From: Parasphingopyxis marina
GTDB lineage: Bacteria > Pseudomonadota > Alphaproteobacteria > Sphingomonadales > Sphingomonadaceae
Direction: 5' to 3'
NCBI RefSeq assembly: GCF_014237875.1
Contig: NZ_JACJVJ010000003.1
Span: 186,001 to 250,000 of the forward strand
DNA: 64,000 nt
Position numbers and translations under genes: made by a program. Within the stretch, counting starts at the first letter, position 1. The number at the start of each line of letters is the position of its first letter. The notes beneath the pieces are model-generated. The model saw only the letters and a list, made by a program, of their open reading frames with translations. It was not told the DNA's origin and did no database searches. Positions 17,101-24,287 of this stretch are shown here, piece by piece.

Positions 17101-17555
17101 ATATCGCCCTCAAGAAAGCCGAACGCTTCGGGATCGACGAGCGAATCCGGATTATAGAGGATCTGGTTGATATTGTAGACGAACAGCTCGGGGTTGCTGG
17201 CAAAGCTGTTGGCAAGCCAGTCTTGGAAGCCGGGAAGCGCGTTCACGGCGAACGAAAAGGCGGATTGGATTGTGCCATTCGTATCATAATCGCTTTCCGG
17301 CCGGTCGTTCACGCAGTGCGCGGCGAACAGCACGGTGCGCGGATTGATCAGCGTGCCGGTGCAGACGAAGCCGTCATTGCGGTAAAACATGCCGACACCG
17401 TTCACGCCGCCGTCATTGTCGACGACGTCTTCGGGCGTGAAATTGTCGTTGGGCACGATTGCTTCGGCCGGCGCGGCAAGCGCCAGAGAAAGTGCGATCG
17501 CACCAGCGGCAGTGCCGGTGTTGAAAATGGAAGTGCGGATTTTTGTGTGCATCAT
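14193..17555 (-). CDS. Autotransporter with a trypsin-like serine protease passenger
   Basis: 1120 residues. Signal peptide at 1-32 (AxA site at APAEA). Residues 50-330 form an S1 trypsin-like domain with a full catalytic set: LFAAHC (His80), GDIAVASL (Asp151) and GGDSGGPLIL (Ser280). A Pro/Gly-rich linker (about 375-480) leads to a beta-helical passenger region with autotransporter repeats (about 490-720), and the last 270 or so residues are a beta-barrel ending in the aromatic F-R-F motif used for BAM insertion. Most known serine-protease autotransporters of this order carry subtilisin (S8) passengers, so the S1 domain is notable. Two adjacent ATGs start it. An AT-rich region and inverted repeat lie upstream. 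Confidence 0.9.
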   Translation of the reverse strand: MMHTKIRTSIFNTGTAAGAIALSLALAAPAEAIVPNDNFTPEDVVDNDGGVNGVGMFYRNDGFVCTGTLINPRTVLFAAHCVNDRPESDYDTNGTIQSAFSFAVNALPGFQDWLANSFASNPELFVYNINQILYNPDSLVDPEAFGFLEGDIAVASLSTPAADIPTWALLFSALPVPDSIDPVTGTGYHVNITGYGRSGNGTPGDIQGIDWRRRAAENMIGALTSFDERNTFLFGEPFGDLPQSLYRLDFDDPNGANEFDFNLYRDEPLEREGTTAGGDSGGPLILDAANNTLSSEDLVLGVLSGGSRFFGPQVFSSYGTESFYQPLYLFWDYIAEVNPYRYVSAKNGSGRWENPNHWVSLQDPAYRIIDANGDVVVGTPDAPGGGVDGGTPDFGEVCFDPVGSDPGDECFDLATGEFTPPSRDIGDAVASGIGTGNIAMPEAVTLPGTVANQAAGGSLDPAAAVSAPSVAGPSSGLPTATIENGLPGATGFVPDNIDPDPQTGLRARYFDVTLSAPGQTTLRSTVEVDRLTVAGLARLNIRPGADLTVVSDYTQFGGRTIVNGTLHTGEALIVAGHLTGRGTIDPTYLTVMLGAITPDGNRTGTLTVQGDLILTSGAITAFDLSRDDNDLLAVTGDADNSGIASLGGVAVFSRGPGRTPRHGQSFQIVTAEGGVDGTFDHVLGRVGVLRPELDYGPNDVTVTLRAGRLGGFIRRSSPAAASFADALDTMRLTSYNSLYGLYGAIDVMDPDTLTATLSGLAPTIVNEAMEMGTMQNDMMLGIVTDRLSMLGTGRHRTGTFNVVGSPETLRLAATEASISDGAASQRSFTGRVVSDGRTLGTLPENMSGFISGGYENSRTASRFGSRNDAQANWHMAMGMEVEMTDSLTLGGATAFINGRSNLSGSQARVRTNQALAYASYRLGGGAYVAGVGSASVSNIETERYVSGGFESARFDNGTQASNYTLGAEAGMNIGIASDFTLTPRAAVRYTRSEVEGYNEAGSEIALRVEDIREQRIEGRVGFAFEGERAIGGSWTIRPQLSADYVHALGQSDGNMTVRFAEASGVPIVLPGLGYDTAWAEMRGGISIEHGNLSLTTAFETDIARSDQRDDRAVAELSFRF

Positions 17556-17618
17556 GACTGACGAAGCCCCCTTGGTCAGATTTGCGGATGCAACAGGTAT
17601 GACTCATCATGGGCAACG

Positions 17619-17636
17619 GACAAGATGAATCTTGTC
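17619..17636. promoter_or_regulatory. Inverted repeat upstream of the autotransporter
   Basis: GACAAG, six bases, CTTGTC: a perfect palindrome 64-81 bases before the autotransporter start, next to an AT-rich block (17640-17690) likely to hold the promoter. It is suited to a dimeric regulator. No match to a known operator is evident. Confidence 0.4.
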
Positions 17637-17775
17637 TTAATGGCGCTATTTTATTGTTCGCAACACAAAGAAAATAAACACTAAATTTCACCAATGCCTT
17701 GGATTCCGGGCCTTAGCTGTGTTTACCCGGGTTAATAGCGGGGTCCCCGTTTGAGACAGAGCCGCGCAAATAAGA

Positions 17776-17812
17776 AGGGCCCCGGAGCGCAAATACTTCG
17801 CTCCGGGGCCCT
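17776..17812 (-). terminator. Terminator of the PPC-domain gene
   Basis: A perfect 14-bp stem (AGGGCCCCGGAGCG and its complement) with a 9-base loop lies 26 bases after the PPC-gene stop. Read on the minus strand it is followed by TCTTATTT, a T-rich tail. Confidence 0.75.
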
Positions 17813-17837
17813 GACGCGCAAGGCGTGCTCCGAGTCG

Positions 17838-18644
17838 CTATTCGACGGCGAGAGAATATTCGCCTGTCGCGCCGCCGCCGAGCGTCGTCGCCCGGATCGT
17901 CAGCGTGCCCGATTGGACGAAGGTGAGGGTCAGCCGGGAATCCAGACCCAGCGGGTCTTCGCCTTCACCCGCCAGTCCGTCATCATTGCTTTCAACGGCC
18001 GCGAAACCCAGCGGCGTCATCGCGCCGGCCTCGAGATAGGCGTCGAAATCGTCGGAGCGCAGGGTGACGGTGACGGTCTGTCCAGCGCGCCCACGCAGAT
18101 TGTATAGCGCATAATGCCGGGTCGAAGCGCCATAGCTATCGTCCATATAAACGGGACTAGCGTCGGTCAGCGTGCCGCTCACCGTCTGCCCGAGGCGGAT
18201 ACGGCCGGGCGGCGGCGGCGGCGCGGGCGGCGCGACCTCGGACATCTCGATGCTGTAGCTGCCGGTCGCATTGGCACCGAATGTGCGCGCCCGGACAATA
18301 TAGGTGCCGGTTTCGGGGAAGGTGAAGAGAAGCCGTGAGTTGAGGCCCTCGCCGCCATCGTCATCGACAGCGATCTGCTGGAATTCGCCATCGACCATCC
18401 GGCCGATCTCGATCAGCGTATCGAAATCTTCGGCCTGCATGGCGATGGCGATGCGCTGGCCGGCCTCGCCGGAAACCGAGTAGAGATCGAGATAATAGTC
18501 ATTCTCGTACATCCGCGTGCTCTGGTTGGTCAGCTCCCCGGTCATGGGTTCGCCGGGCGTCAGCATATTTTGTGCCATGGTTGCCGGAGCGGCGAACAGC
18601 GCAAGCGCCGTCGCCATCGCAACGCGCGAAAGATGGGTGTTCAT
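17838..18644 (-). CDS. Secreted protein with two PPC domains
   Basis: 268 residues with a signal peptide (cleavage near ATMAQN) and two copies of the bacterial pre-peptidase C-terminal (PPC) beta-sandwich domain (about 35-140 and 165-268). Each has the G-x-L-x-x-x-D/S...YxLYxLxGxAGQxVxVxL/ADFD pattern and ends in TGSYSIEM or TGEYSLAVE. A Pro-rich linker (APPAPPPPP) joins them. PPC domains usually sit behind secreted proteases; here no catalytic domain is present. It may be an adaptor or a cargo-binding protein for the neighbouring trypsin autotransporter (inference). AGGGAGA precedes ATG 18644. Confidence 0.82.
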   Translation of the reverse strand: MNTHLSRVAMATALALFAAPATMAQNMLTPGEPMTGELTNQSTRMYENDYYLDLYSVSGEAGQRIAIAMQAEDFDTLIEIGRMVDGEFQQIAVDDDGGEGLNSRLLFTFPETGTYIVRARTFGANATGSYSIEMSEVAPPAPPPPPGRIRLGQTVSGTLTDASPVYMDDSYGASTRHYALYNLRGRAGQTVTVTLRSDDFDAYLEAGAMTPLGFAAVESNDDGLAGEGEDPLGLDSRLTLTFVQSGTLTIRATTLGGGATGEYSLAVE

Positions 18645-18772
18645 CGGAGATTCTCCCTGTGATTCGAAAGCCATGCGGCTTCCTTTCTCGCTTTCGCGAC
18701 CCCGGGGATCTATCGACCAGCCGTTCTTTATGTGCGATGAACGGAGTGACGAAATGTTTTGCCTGAGAATCG

Positions 18773-19273
18773 CTAGTCGATGCGCGTGAAGGTAAACGTC
18801 TCGATCCGGGTTTCGCCGTTGCTGCTCAGTCGAAGATGGATATGCATCTCGTCGTCGCCGATCCGGCTATAGGTTATGCCCGAAAAATAGGCCGTATCGC
18901 CGTCGATCGCGACGAGCGGGAATTCGACGGCGGTCTCGGCGCTATTGTCTTCCCATCCCGAAAGATCTGCGTTGAAATGCTTGAGGCGAAGGACCAGCGA
19001 TCCGTCTCGCGGCACGAATTGAAGCAACTCGTAGAACCTCAATTCCCCGTCGTTGCTCTGGTGAAAGATGCCGGCCATCTGCCCGTTAACCGGCGGTAGC
19101 CAGCTCTCGTGGCTTTCGCCGCCAAAGCCCGTGCCCTGCCAGCTTCCCGCGAGCCAGGCGATTTGATCGATACTGGCGGGCGGCGATTCTCCTTCTCCGA
19201 GCGAACGCACCTCCTGAGCGGCGACCGGTAGCGGCAGTAGCAAGAGCGATAGAATGGCGATCAGTCTGCGCAT
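18773..19273 (-). CDS. DUF6265-family exported protein
   Basis: 166 residues: a signal peptide (residues 1-20, PVAAQE cleavage), then the lipocalin-like DUF6265 domain with IDQIAWLAGSWQGTGFGGESHESWLPP and QMAGIFHQ near the start and a C-terminal beta-strand-rich part. The function of the family is unknown. ATG 19273 has GGGGGAAG at 5 bases; an in-frame ATG slightly upstream lacks one. Transcribed leftward towards the PPC gene, 128 bases away. Confidence 0.75.
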   Translation of the reverse strand: MRRLIAILSLLLLPLPVAAQEVRSLGEGESPPASIDQIAWLAGSWQGTGFGGESHESWLPPVNGQMAGIFHQSNDGELRFYELLQFVPRDGSLVLRLKHFNADLSGWEDNSAETAVEFPLVAIDGDTAYFSGITYSRIGDDEMHIHLRLSSNGETRIETFTFTRID

Positions 19274-19335
19274 CACATCTTCCCCCGAAATTCCCATAGG
19301 CATTTCTGCCACGAACACCGGGGAACGCAAAATAA

Positions 19336-19365
19336 AAAGGGACTGGCTTTTCGGCCAGTCCCTTT
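19336..19365 (-). terminator. Terminator of the DUF1328 gene
   Basis: A perfect 12-bp stem (AAAGGGACTGGC) with a 6-base loop, followed on the minus strand by TTTTTATTTT. It lies 44 bases after the DUF1328 stop. Confidence 0.82.
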
Positions 19366-19409
19366 CCGTGCGGCGAGGGTTGCAGCTCGCCGCAAATCAG
19401 CGGGGGCTG

Positions 19410-19580
19410 CTAAACGCGTCGCGCGCCGAGCAGATGCAGCACCAGGAACAGCAGGAATACGGCGATAGCGACGACGAACAGGATCTTGGCGATACCGACA
19501 AAGGCGCCGCCGATGCCGCCGAAGCCGAGCAGCGCGAGCACAAGCCCCACAACGAGGAATATAATGGCCCAACGTAACAT
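19410..19580 (-). CDS. DUF1328-family small membrane protein
   Basis: 56 residues, nearly all hydrophobic: [22 protein letters not shown] then a [29 protein letters not shown] helix, the standard DUF1328 (YtjA-type) pattern with the Gly-rich turn in the middle. Many relatives are general-stress genes. GGGAGA precedes the ATG. An EcfG-like promoter element lies 29-54 bases upstream. Confidence 0.88.
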   Translation of the reverse strand: MLRWAIIFLVVGLVLALLGFGGIGGAFVGIAKILFVVAIAVFLLFLVLHLLGARRV

Positions 19581-19608
19581 GATGAATCTCCCTTTGTTAT
19601 GATCCATC

Positions 19609-19634
19609 AACCGATGAAGCGCGTGGTCTGTTCC
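19609..19634 (-). promoter_or_regulatory. EcfG-like general-stress promoter of the DUF1328 gene
   Basis: On the minus strand GGAAC (19634-19630) is followed after 17 bases by GGTT. This matches the EcfG consensus except for G in place of C at the first base of the -10. The predicted start would be about 20 bases before the ATG. Confidence 0.5.
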
Positions 19635-19661
19635 GGCGAAATTGCCGACTATGAAAGAAAA

Positions 19662-19687
19662 ACGGGCCAGCCCAAAGGCCAGCCCGT
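19662..19687 (-). terminator. Terminator of dps
   Basis: A stem of ACGGGC/GCCCGT, with an inner GCC/GGC pairing and a small internal mismatch, is followed on the minus strand by TTTTTCTTT. It is 31 bases after the dps stop. Confidence 0.65.
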
Positions 19688-19717
19688 GCTTTTCCCGGTC
19701 CGTTGAACGCTTGCTAC

Positions 19718-20209
19718 CTAGCCGTTGCGTCCCGCTTCGAAGAGGAACCAGGCGCGTTCTTCGGCCTGGTCGGTGAAATCGTCGAGCAGGCCGTCGGTAG
19801 CGTTGTCGCCCGCTTCGCCGGCCAATTCCTTGGCCTCGCGATAGGCTTCGACGAGCTTGAGGTTGTCGTCGCGAAGTTCGTTCAGCATGTCGGCGGCGCT
19901 GACGAAATCGGCGTCGTTGTCTGCAATCGTCTGGTGACGGGCGATATCGCCGATGGAACGCAATGTCGTACCGCCGGTCTTGCGCACGCGTTCGGCCAGG
20001 GCGTCGGTCGTTGCCAAGATTTGCGCCGCCTGCTCGTCGAGCATCAGATGATAATCGCGAAAATGCGGACCCGATACGTGCCAATGAAAGTTCTTGGTCT
20101 TGAGATAGAGCGCATAGCTGTCGGCGAGGATGCCGTTGAGCGCTTCGGCGACGCTGTGAAGCTTGTTGTCGTTGAGGTCGGTCGGGGTTGCGAGTTGGCT
20201 GTTGGCCAT
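19718..20209 (-). CDS. dps: Dps-family ferritin-like DNA-protection protein
   Basis: 163 residues of a four-helix ferritin-like protein. The Dps ferroxidase signature is present: [22 protein letters not shown] (His and Asp/Glu ligands at the dimer interface), and the end [12 protein letters not shown] is typical. Dps oxidises Fe2+ with peroxide and protects DNA in starvation. ATG 20209 has AGGAGGAA upstream; 12 extra codons upstream look non-coding. Surrounded by other stress-type genes (DUF1328, DUF6265). Confidence 0.93.
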   Translation of the reverse strand: MANSQLATPTDLNDNKLHSVAEALNGILADSYALYLKTKNFHWHVSGPHFRDYHLMLDEQAAQILATTDALAERVRKTGGTTLRSIGDIARHQTIADNDADFVSAADMLNELRDDNLKLVEAYREAKELAGEAGDNATDGLLDDFTDQAEERAWFLFEAGRNG

Positions 20210-20331
20210 GATGGAATTCCTCCTTTTTCTAACGTTTTTCGTCATTCACACCATCAACGCGTGATAGGGAGGTTTGTGCCCGAAAATCGCGGAAAAGCGG
20301 GGAAATAGTCTCAATCTTTGTGATCGACAAA

Positions 20332-20898
20332 CTAGATCAACGAGAGCGCATTGATCGCCAAAATAGATGAAACGATCAAGAACAGCCCGCCCGCAATCCG
20401 GCGGATGAGCTGCAAGGGCACCGCTTCACGCAGTGCCGTTCCCATCATGATCGCCGGCGCCGCGCCGAGCAGCACGCCCAGCGTGGCCCCTATCGCGGCG
20501 AACGCCCAATTGGCGCCCGAAGCGCCGAAGCCGGCGGCGATGAACTGCGTCTTGTCGCCGATTTCGACCGCCAGGAAGGCGACGAAAGCGGTCGCGAACG
20601 TGCCGATCTTCCAGTTGAGCCCGGTGGTGGGATCGCGGAATGGCACAAAAGCTCCGACGCCGGCGAACAGGAAGCCGAGCGCAAGGAACAGCATCGCCGC
20701 GTTGGGATCGATCATCGTTGTCAGCAGGCGCCCGCCGAAGGAGGCGATCCCCATGTTGATCGCCGCCGCCGCGCCGATGCCCAGGAACAGCGGCAGCGGT
20801 TTTGCAAAGCGCGCGGCAAGCAGCATCGCCAGGATCTGGGTCTTGTCTCCCCATTCGGCGATCGCCGCCGCAACCAGGGGCAGGAAGAAGGAGTCCAT
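20332..20898 (-). CDS. TMEM165/GDT1-family cation transporter
   Basis: 188 residues, six membrane helices, with the two family signatures E-x-G-D-K-T/S: AEWGDKTQ (about residues 14-21) and VEIGDKTQ (about 113-120). The symmetrical repeat of two three-helix units is characteristic of UPF0016. Relatives export Mn2+ or exchange Ca2+/Mn2+ for H+ (MneA/MneP). ATG 20898 gives the usual start MDSFFLPLVAAAIAEWGDK. A 108-residue gene lies 13 bases upstream in the same direction. Confidence 0.92.
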   Translation of the reverse strand: MDSFFLPLVAAAIAEWGDKTQILAMLLAARFAKPLPLFLGIGAAAAINMGIASFGGRLLTTMIDPNAAMLFLALGFLFAGVGAFVPFRDPTTGLNWKIGTFATAFVAFLAVEIGDKTQFIAAGFGASGANWAFAAIGATLGVLLGAAPAIMMGTALREAVPLQLIRRIAGGLFLIVSSILAINALSLI

Positions 20899-20911
20899 CC
20901 GGTGGGCGGGG

Positions 20912-21238
20912 TTACCCCGCCATCCGTACCGAGATGGCGGCGAGCATCGCGTCGCGCGCATCGGCTTCATCAATCTCAGCGCAGCCGGTGGCGAGTTTCA
21001 GCTGGTCGAAATAGAGGCCGAAAGCCGTCCCTTGGCGGTTGCGGGCGATGGAGCGTTCGAACGCATGGGCGATGCCCTCCAGCGCGAGAAGCCGGTGCGT
21101 CATCGCCGCGGTGCGAATGGATTCGACGGCTTCATGGAGGGCCGGCAGCGTCATCGCGCGCCAATCGCGTTCCAGTTGCTCGATCCGCGTGTAGAGATCG
21201 GCACAGACCGGCAGAACGGCGTCGTTGCGAAGCTGCAT
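20912..21238 (-). CDS. Conserved hypothetical protein
   Basis: 108 residues, helical and soluble, with a basic middle (MTHRLLALEGIAHAFERSIARNRQG) and a single GLYFDQLKLATGC segment. No signal peptide or membrane helix. I do not recognise the family. It precedes the TMEM165-type gene by 13 bases and is probably co-transcribed. A CtrA-like site lies 46-61 bases before its start. Confidence 0.6.
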   Translation of the reverse strand: MQLRNDAVLPVCADLYTRIEQLERDWRAMTLPALHEAVESIRTAAMTHRLLALEGIAHAFERSIARNRQGTAFGLYFDQLKLATGCAEIDEADARDAMLAAISVRMAG

Positions 21239-21284
21239 TATCCTTGCTCCTCGGCAGTCGGGATGCCGTTGTGCGCGCTTATGG

Positions 21285-21299
21285 TTAGCAAAGGGTTAA
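21285..21299. promoter_or_regulatory. CtrA-like binding site
   Basis: TTAG, seven bases, TTAA: one mismatch from the CtrA consensus TTAA-N7-TTAA. It lies 47-61 bases upstream of the 108-residue gene. Such short sites arise by chance, so the call is tentative. Confidence 0.3.
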
Positions 21300-21303
21300 A
21301 AGC

Positions 21304-21318
21304 GCCCAGAAACTGGGC
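21304..21318 (-). terminator. Possible terminator of the sulfotransferase gene
   Basis: A 6-bp stem (GCCCAG/CTGGGC) with a 3-base loop, followed on the minus strand by GCTTTTAA. It is 27 bases after the sulfotransferase stop. Short, but the tail is suitable. Confidence 0.45.
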
Positions 21319-21344
21319 CCGGGCATCGACCACCCCAGACAGAA

Positions 21345-22139
21345 CTATCCCCGAGAGAGAGTGTCCCGGATTTCGGCCAGTTCGGCATTTATGCGGTCGC
21401 GCATCGCGAGCAATTGCGGATCGCTTTCGACCAGCTGTGTGAAAACGCCGTTCTTGCGTCGGATGCGATAGAAGGACTGCATGAGGGCACGGTGTCCCTC
21501 GACAAGTTTCTTCTTGTTTCCGATCAGGCGCCGGGCAGCGATATTCGCGTTGAGGGCGACAACGGCGGCGTCGATGCTCATCGCGACATTATATGCCTTT
21601 TCTGGCGGCTGGATTGCGCCTGCCGGCAATGATAGCATCGCCGAAATCCGGTCGTAAAAGGTGGTCGGGGAATCTCTCATCTCAGAAAAATCGAGAAACT
21701 CCACCCGGCCACGGAGAAGCGACGATATTTTTTCGCGCGAGGATGTCCTCAGGAAGCTGCGGGTTCTCGCTGTATAAAAGTCGTTCGGATACTGCGCCAG
21801 TCCTGCCCTGGTGACCGCCATTTTATAGTGGGATTCGAAGCGTTCAACGGCCGGTCGCCAGACCACCAGGACGGTGGCCTCCGGATATTCTGCAAGAGCG
21901 GTGATCAGTTTCGGCGCCCGCACGGTAACAAGGGCCTCGTGGCTAACAAATAGCGGGAGCAAGGGTGCTGCGGGCATTGTCCGCGACAACGCCTTCGAGA
22001 TTGCGGTCACGCTGCGCAGCGAGGTTGCCTTTACCTCCTTTGCCGAGATGAATTGGACTTGCGAAGCGGATTTCACTGCTTTTTGCAGACTTGTCGAACC
22101 GGATTTCATCAATCCGACATGAAAGACCAGTGGCACCAT
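21345..22139 (-). CDS. Sulfotransferase-family protein
   Basis: 264 residues. The N-terminus VFHVGLMKSGSTSLQKAV is a 5'-phosphosulfate-binding loop of the sulfotransferase fold (HxGxxKxGxTxLQ form). A second conserved segment SFLRTSSREKISSLL follows in the middle and the C-terminal part is helical with many basic residues. It would transfer sulfate from PAPS to a sugar or lipid acceptor, perhaps an exopolysaccharide; the acceptor is unknown. The start at 22139 has no strong ribosome binding site. It stands alone between ribosomal-protein and transporter genes, a possible sign of acquisition. Confidence 0.72.
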   Translation of the reverse strand: MVPLVFHVGLMKSGSTSLQKAVKSASQVQFISAKEVKATSLRSVTAISKALSRTMPAAPLLPLFVSHEALVTVRAPKLITALAEYPEATVLVVWRPAVERFESHYKMAVTRAGLAQYPNDFYTARTRSFLRTSSREKISSLLRGRVEFLDFSEMRDSPTTFYDRISAMLSLPAGAIQPPEKAYNVAMSIDAAVVALNANIAARRLIGNKKKLVEGHRALMQSFYRIRRKNGVFTQLVESDPQLLAMRDRINAELAEIRDTLSRG

Positions 22140-22333
22140 CGGCGAACGTTTACCGTCAACGTGCGCGGTATCAAGGTTAGCATTCGGATCGCGCTCGCCC
22201 TCGACGGCCTTGAAACCATGTCCTCCTTGACATTTGGGCGGTTCATGGGCATTTGGCCGCGCTTCGGGCGGGCGGCCGCGATGCCGCCTTCAACAGCCCT
22301 CGTCAGTCAATTTAAAGTGAGAAGGTTAGGGCC

Positions 22334-22501
22334 ATGGCCAAACCGGCGACCGTGAAAGTCAAACTCGTCAGCTCGGAAGGCACGGGCTTCTTCTATGTAA
22401 CCAAGAAGAATCCGCGGAACCTGACCGAAAAGATGGTCTTCCGCAAATATGATCCGGTTGCGAAGAAGCATGTCGAGTTCAAGGAATCGAAGATCAAGTA
22501 A
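22334..22501 (+). CDS. rpmG: 50S ribosomal protein L33
   Basis: 55 residues: [20 protein letters not shown] and [22 protein letters not shown], the bacterial L33 pattern. It has no Cys, so it is the zinc-free form. Start at ATG 22334 after TTAGGGCC. It ends 21 bases before the convergent divK stop. Confidence 0.97.
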   Translation: MAKPATVKVKLVSSEGTGFFYVTKKNPRNLTEKMVFRKYDPVAKKHVEFKESKIK

Positions 22502-22522
22502 GCGCGCCGCGCTTGCCGGACG

Positions 22523-22885
22523 CTATATCAGCGTCCGCACTTCCTCGATAAACTTTACCACCGATATCGGTTTCGAGACGTAGCTCTCCGCGCCCGCGGT
22601 GCGGATACGCTCTTCGTCGCCCTTGGCGGCATAGGCGGTCACGGCCATGATCGGGATGGATTTCAGGCCCGCATCGCCCTTCAGCTCGCCGATCAGGTCC
22701 AGCCCAGAAACGTGCGGCATCTGGATATCCATGATGATCAGGTCGGGCGTATGATTCTTCGCCGCGGCCAGTGCCTCGCGCCCATCGCTCACCGGCTCGG
22801 CGGTGTAGTCATGCGCGCGCAGCAGGTCGCAAAAAAGTTTCCGGTTGAGTTCGTTGTCCTCGACAACGAGCACCTTTTTCGCCAC
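22523..22885 (-). CDS. divK: Single-domain response regulator DivK
   Basis: 120 residues forming only a receiver domain. All key residues are present: acidic pocket E9/D10, phospho-acceptor D53 (LIIMDIQMP), T83 and K105 (SKP). GTG 22885, with GGGGTGGGA upstream, gives the DivK start AKKVLVVEDNELNRKLF. DivK relays phosphate from DivJ/PleC and controls CtrA through DivL-CckA in cell-cycle progression. The neighbouring divergent DUF3572 gene is a recurrent partner of divK in alphaproteobacteria. Confidence 0.93.
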   Translation of the reverse strand: MAKKVLVVEDNELNRKLFCDLLRAHDYTAEPVSDGREALAAAKNHTPDLIIMDIQMPHVSGLDLIGELKGDAGLKSIPIMAVTAYAAKGDEERIRTAGAESYVSKPISVVKFIEEVRTLI

Positions 22886-22927
22886 GTCCCACCCCGGTTC
22901 TATACGCAAGCAATCTAGGCGATCATC

Positions 22928-23203
22928 GTGACGGATACAAATGCCGAAATCGAAGACGATGCGACGACTCTGGCGCTGCGTGCGCTGATCTGGACGTTGA
23001 GCGACGAGCGGCGTGCGGACCGTTTGCTGGCGCTGACCGGACTGACGGCCGAACGCTTGCGCGAGGGTATCGCCGAACCTTCCATGCAATCCGCGATCCT
23101 GGCCTTCCTCGAAAACCATGAGCCCGATCTCATCGCCTGCGCCGACGCGATCGGCGCTGCACCGGGGGCGCTCATCGAGGCGCGGCGGGCACTCGACGCA
23201 TGA
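22928..23203 (+). CDS. DUF3572-family protein
   Basis: 91 residues, acidic and helical, starting at GTG 22928. The pattern LALRALIWTLSDERRADRLLALTGL...DLRGI/LREGIAEPSMQSAILAFLENHEPDLIACAD matches DUF3572, a small soluble family found next to divK. No catalytic residues are apparent. Its stop overlaps the next start by 4 bases (ATGA). Confidence 0.85.
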   Translation: MTDTNAEIEDDATTLALRALIWTLSDERRADRLLALTGLTAERLREGIAEPSMQSAILAFLENHEPDLIACADAIGAAPGALIEARRALDA

Positions 23204-23823
23204 GCCGGCCGCTCGTCATCTGCGATTGCGACGAGGTGCTGCTCCACATGGTCAGCCATTTCAGCGACTGGCTGGGCGAGGCGCACGACCTTGATCTGAG
23301 GATCGAGAGCGGCAGCTTCGCCGATGCCGTGCGGCCGCGCGACGGCAGTCCGCCGCTTAAGGGCGAAGACGTGTGGCCGCTGCTCAATGCCTTTTTCGAT
23401 ACCGAGATGGACCGGCAGACGATCGTGCCCGGCGCGAGCGAGGCCCTGATCGAAATATCCGAATATGCCGAGATCGTGATCCTCACCAATTTGCAGGACG
23501 AGTTCCGCGACGCGCGCGCGGCGCAGCTGGCGCGGTTCGGTATCGAATTCCCGGTGCACACCAACCAGGGCGGCAAGGGCGAGCGGGTCGAGACGCTGCT
23601 CGCCGATCATGCGCCGCCGCTCGCCTTCTTCGTCGACGATCTCGGCCAGCATCACGAATCGGTGGCCCGCCGCGTGCCGCATGTCTGGCGGCTGCACATG
23701 ATCGCCGAACCCTCACTCGCGGTGCATATTCCGCAGGCCGAACATGCCCATGCCCGCATCGATGACTGGCATGAGGCGCGCCGGTGGATTATTGACCATA
23801 TTACCGAGGGAGATTCGGCATGA
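23200..23823 (+). CDS. HAD-superfamily hydrolase
   Basis: 207 residues of the HAD fold. The catalytic DxD is at the start (ICDCDEVLLHM, Asp nucleophile then Asp acid/base). The Thr motif is VILTNLQ, the Lys is in NQGGKGERVE, and motif IV is FFVDDLGQHHESV. Probably a small-molecule phosphatase with unknown substrate. It overlaps DUF3572 upstream and RidA downstream by 4 bases each, so the chain is translationally coupled. Confidence 0.85.
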   Translation: MSRPLVICDCDEVLLHMVSHFSDWLGEAHDLDLRIESGSFADAVRPRDGSPPLKGEDVWPLLNAFFDTEMDRQTIVPGASEALIEISEYAEIVILTNLQDEFRDARAAQLARFGIEFPVHTNQGGKGERVETLLADHAPPLAFFVDDLGQHHESVARRVPHVWRLHMIAEPSLAVHIPQAEHAHARIDDWHEARRWIIDHITEGDSA

Positions 23824-24287
23824 GCGGGACGGTTGCTGAAACGCTGGAAAAATTGGGTATCACGCTGCCCGATGCAGCGCCCCCGGTCGCATCCTATGTC
23901 CCGGCCGTCGTGCAGAATGGCATGATGCATATTTCCGGTCAGCTGCCGTTCGAAAATGGAGAGCTGATGCAGGGCCGGCTCGGCGAGAATCGGGACATCG
24001 CCTATGGCATGCGCGCGGCGCGGGGCTGCGGCGTCATGCTGCTTGCCCAGATGCAGGCGGTGCTTGGCGATCTCGATCGCGTCGAACGGATCGTGAAGCT
24101 CGGCGTGTTCGTGAACTCCGCCCCGCATTTCGTCGATCAGGCGCAGGTCGCCAATGGCGCGTCGGAACTGATGCAGGACGTGTTCGGAGAGGCCGGGCGT
24201 CATGCGCGCGCCGCCGTCGGCGTCGCCGTGCTGCCGCTCGGCGCCGCCGTCGAGGTCGACGCGATCGTCGCCGTCGCGGATGGCTGA
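23820..24287 (+). CDS. RidA-family enamine/imine deaminase
   Basis: 155 residues of the RidA/YjgF (YjgH-like) family, with SYVPAVVQNGMMHISGQLPFENG near the N-terminus and GRHARAAVGVAVLPLGAAVEVDAIVAV at the C-terminus. The Arg-x-Ala-x-Gly-x-x-x-LP motif near the end carries the conserved arginine that clears reactive enamines from PLP enzymes. It overlaps HAD upstream by 4 bases and GDPD downstream by 8. Confidence 0.9.
   Translation: MSGTVAETLEKLGITLPDAAPPVASYVPAVVQNGMMHISGQLPFENGELMQGRLGENRDIAYGMRAARGCGVMLLAQMQAVLGDLDRVERIVKLGVFVNSAPHFVDQAQVANGASELMQDVFGEAGRHARAAVGVAVLPLGAAVEVDAIVAVADG

Noticed and set aside
15171-17561. 796-codon open frame on the plus strand
   Set aside because: It is exactly antisense to the trypsin autotransporter, is Arg/Ala/Gly/Asp-rich with no domain, and has no ribosome binding site. 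High GC makes such shadows common.
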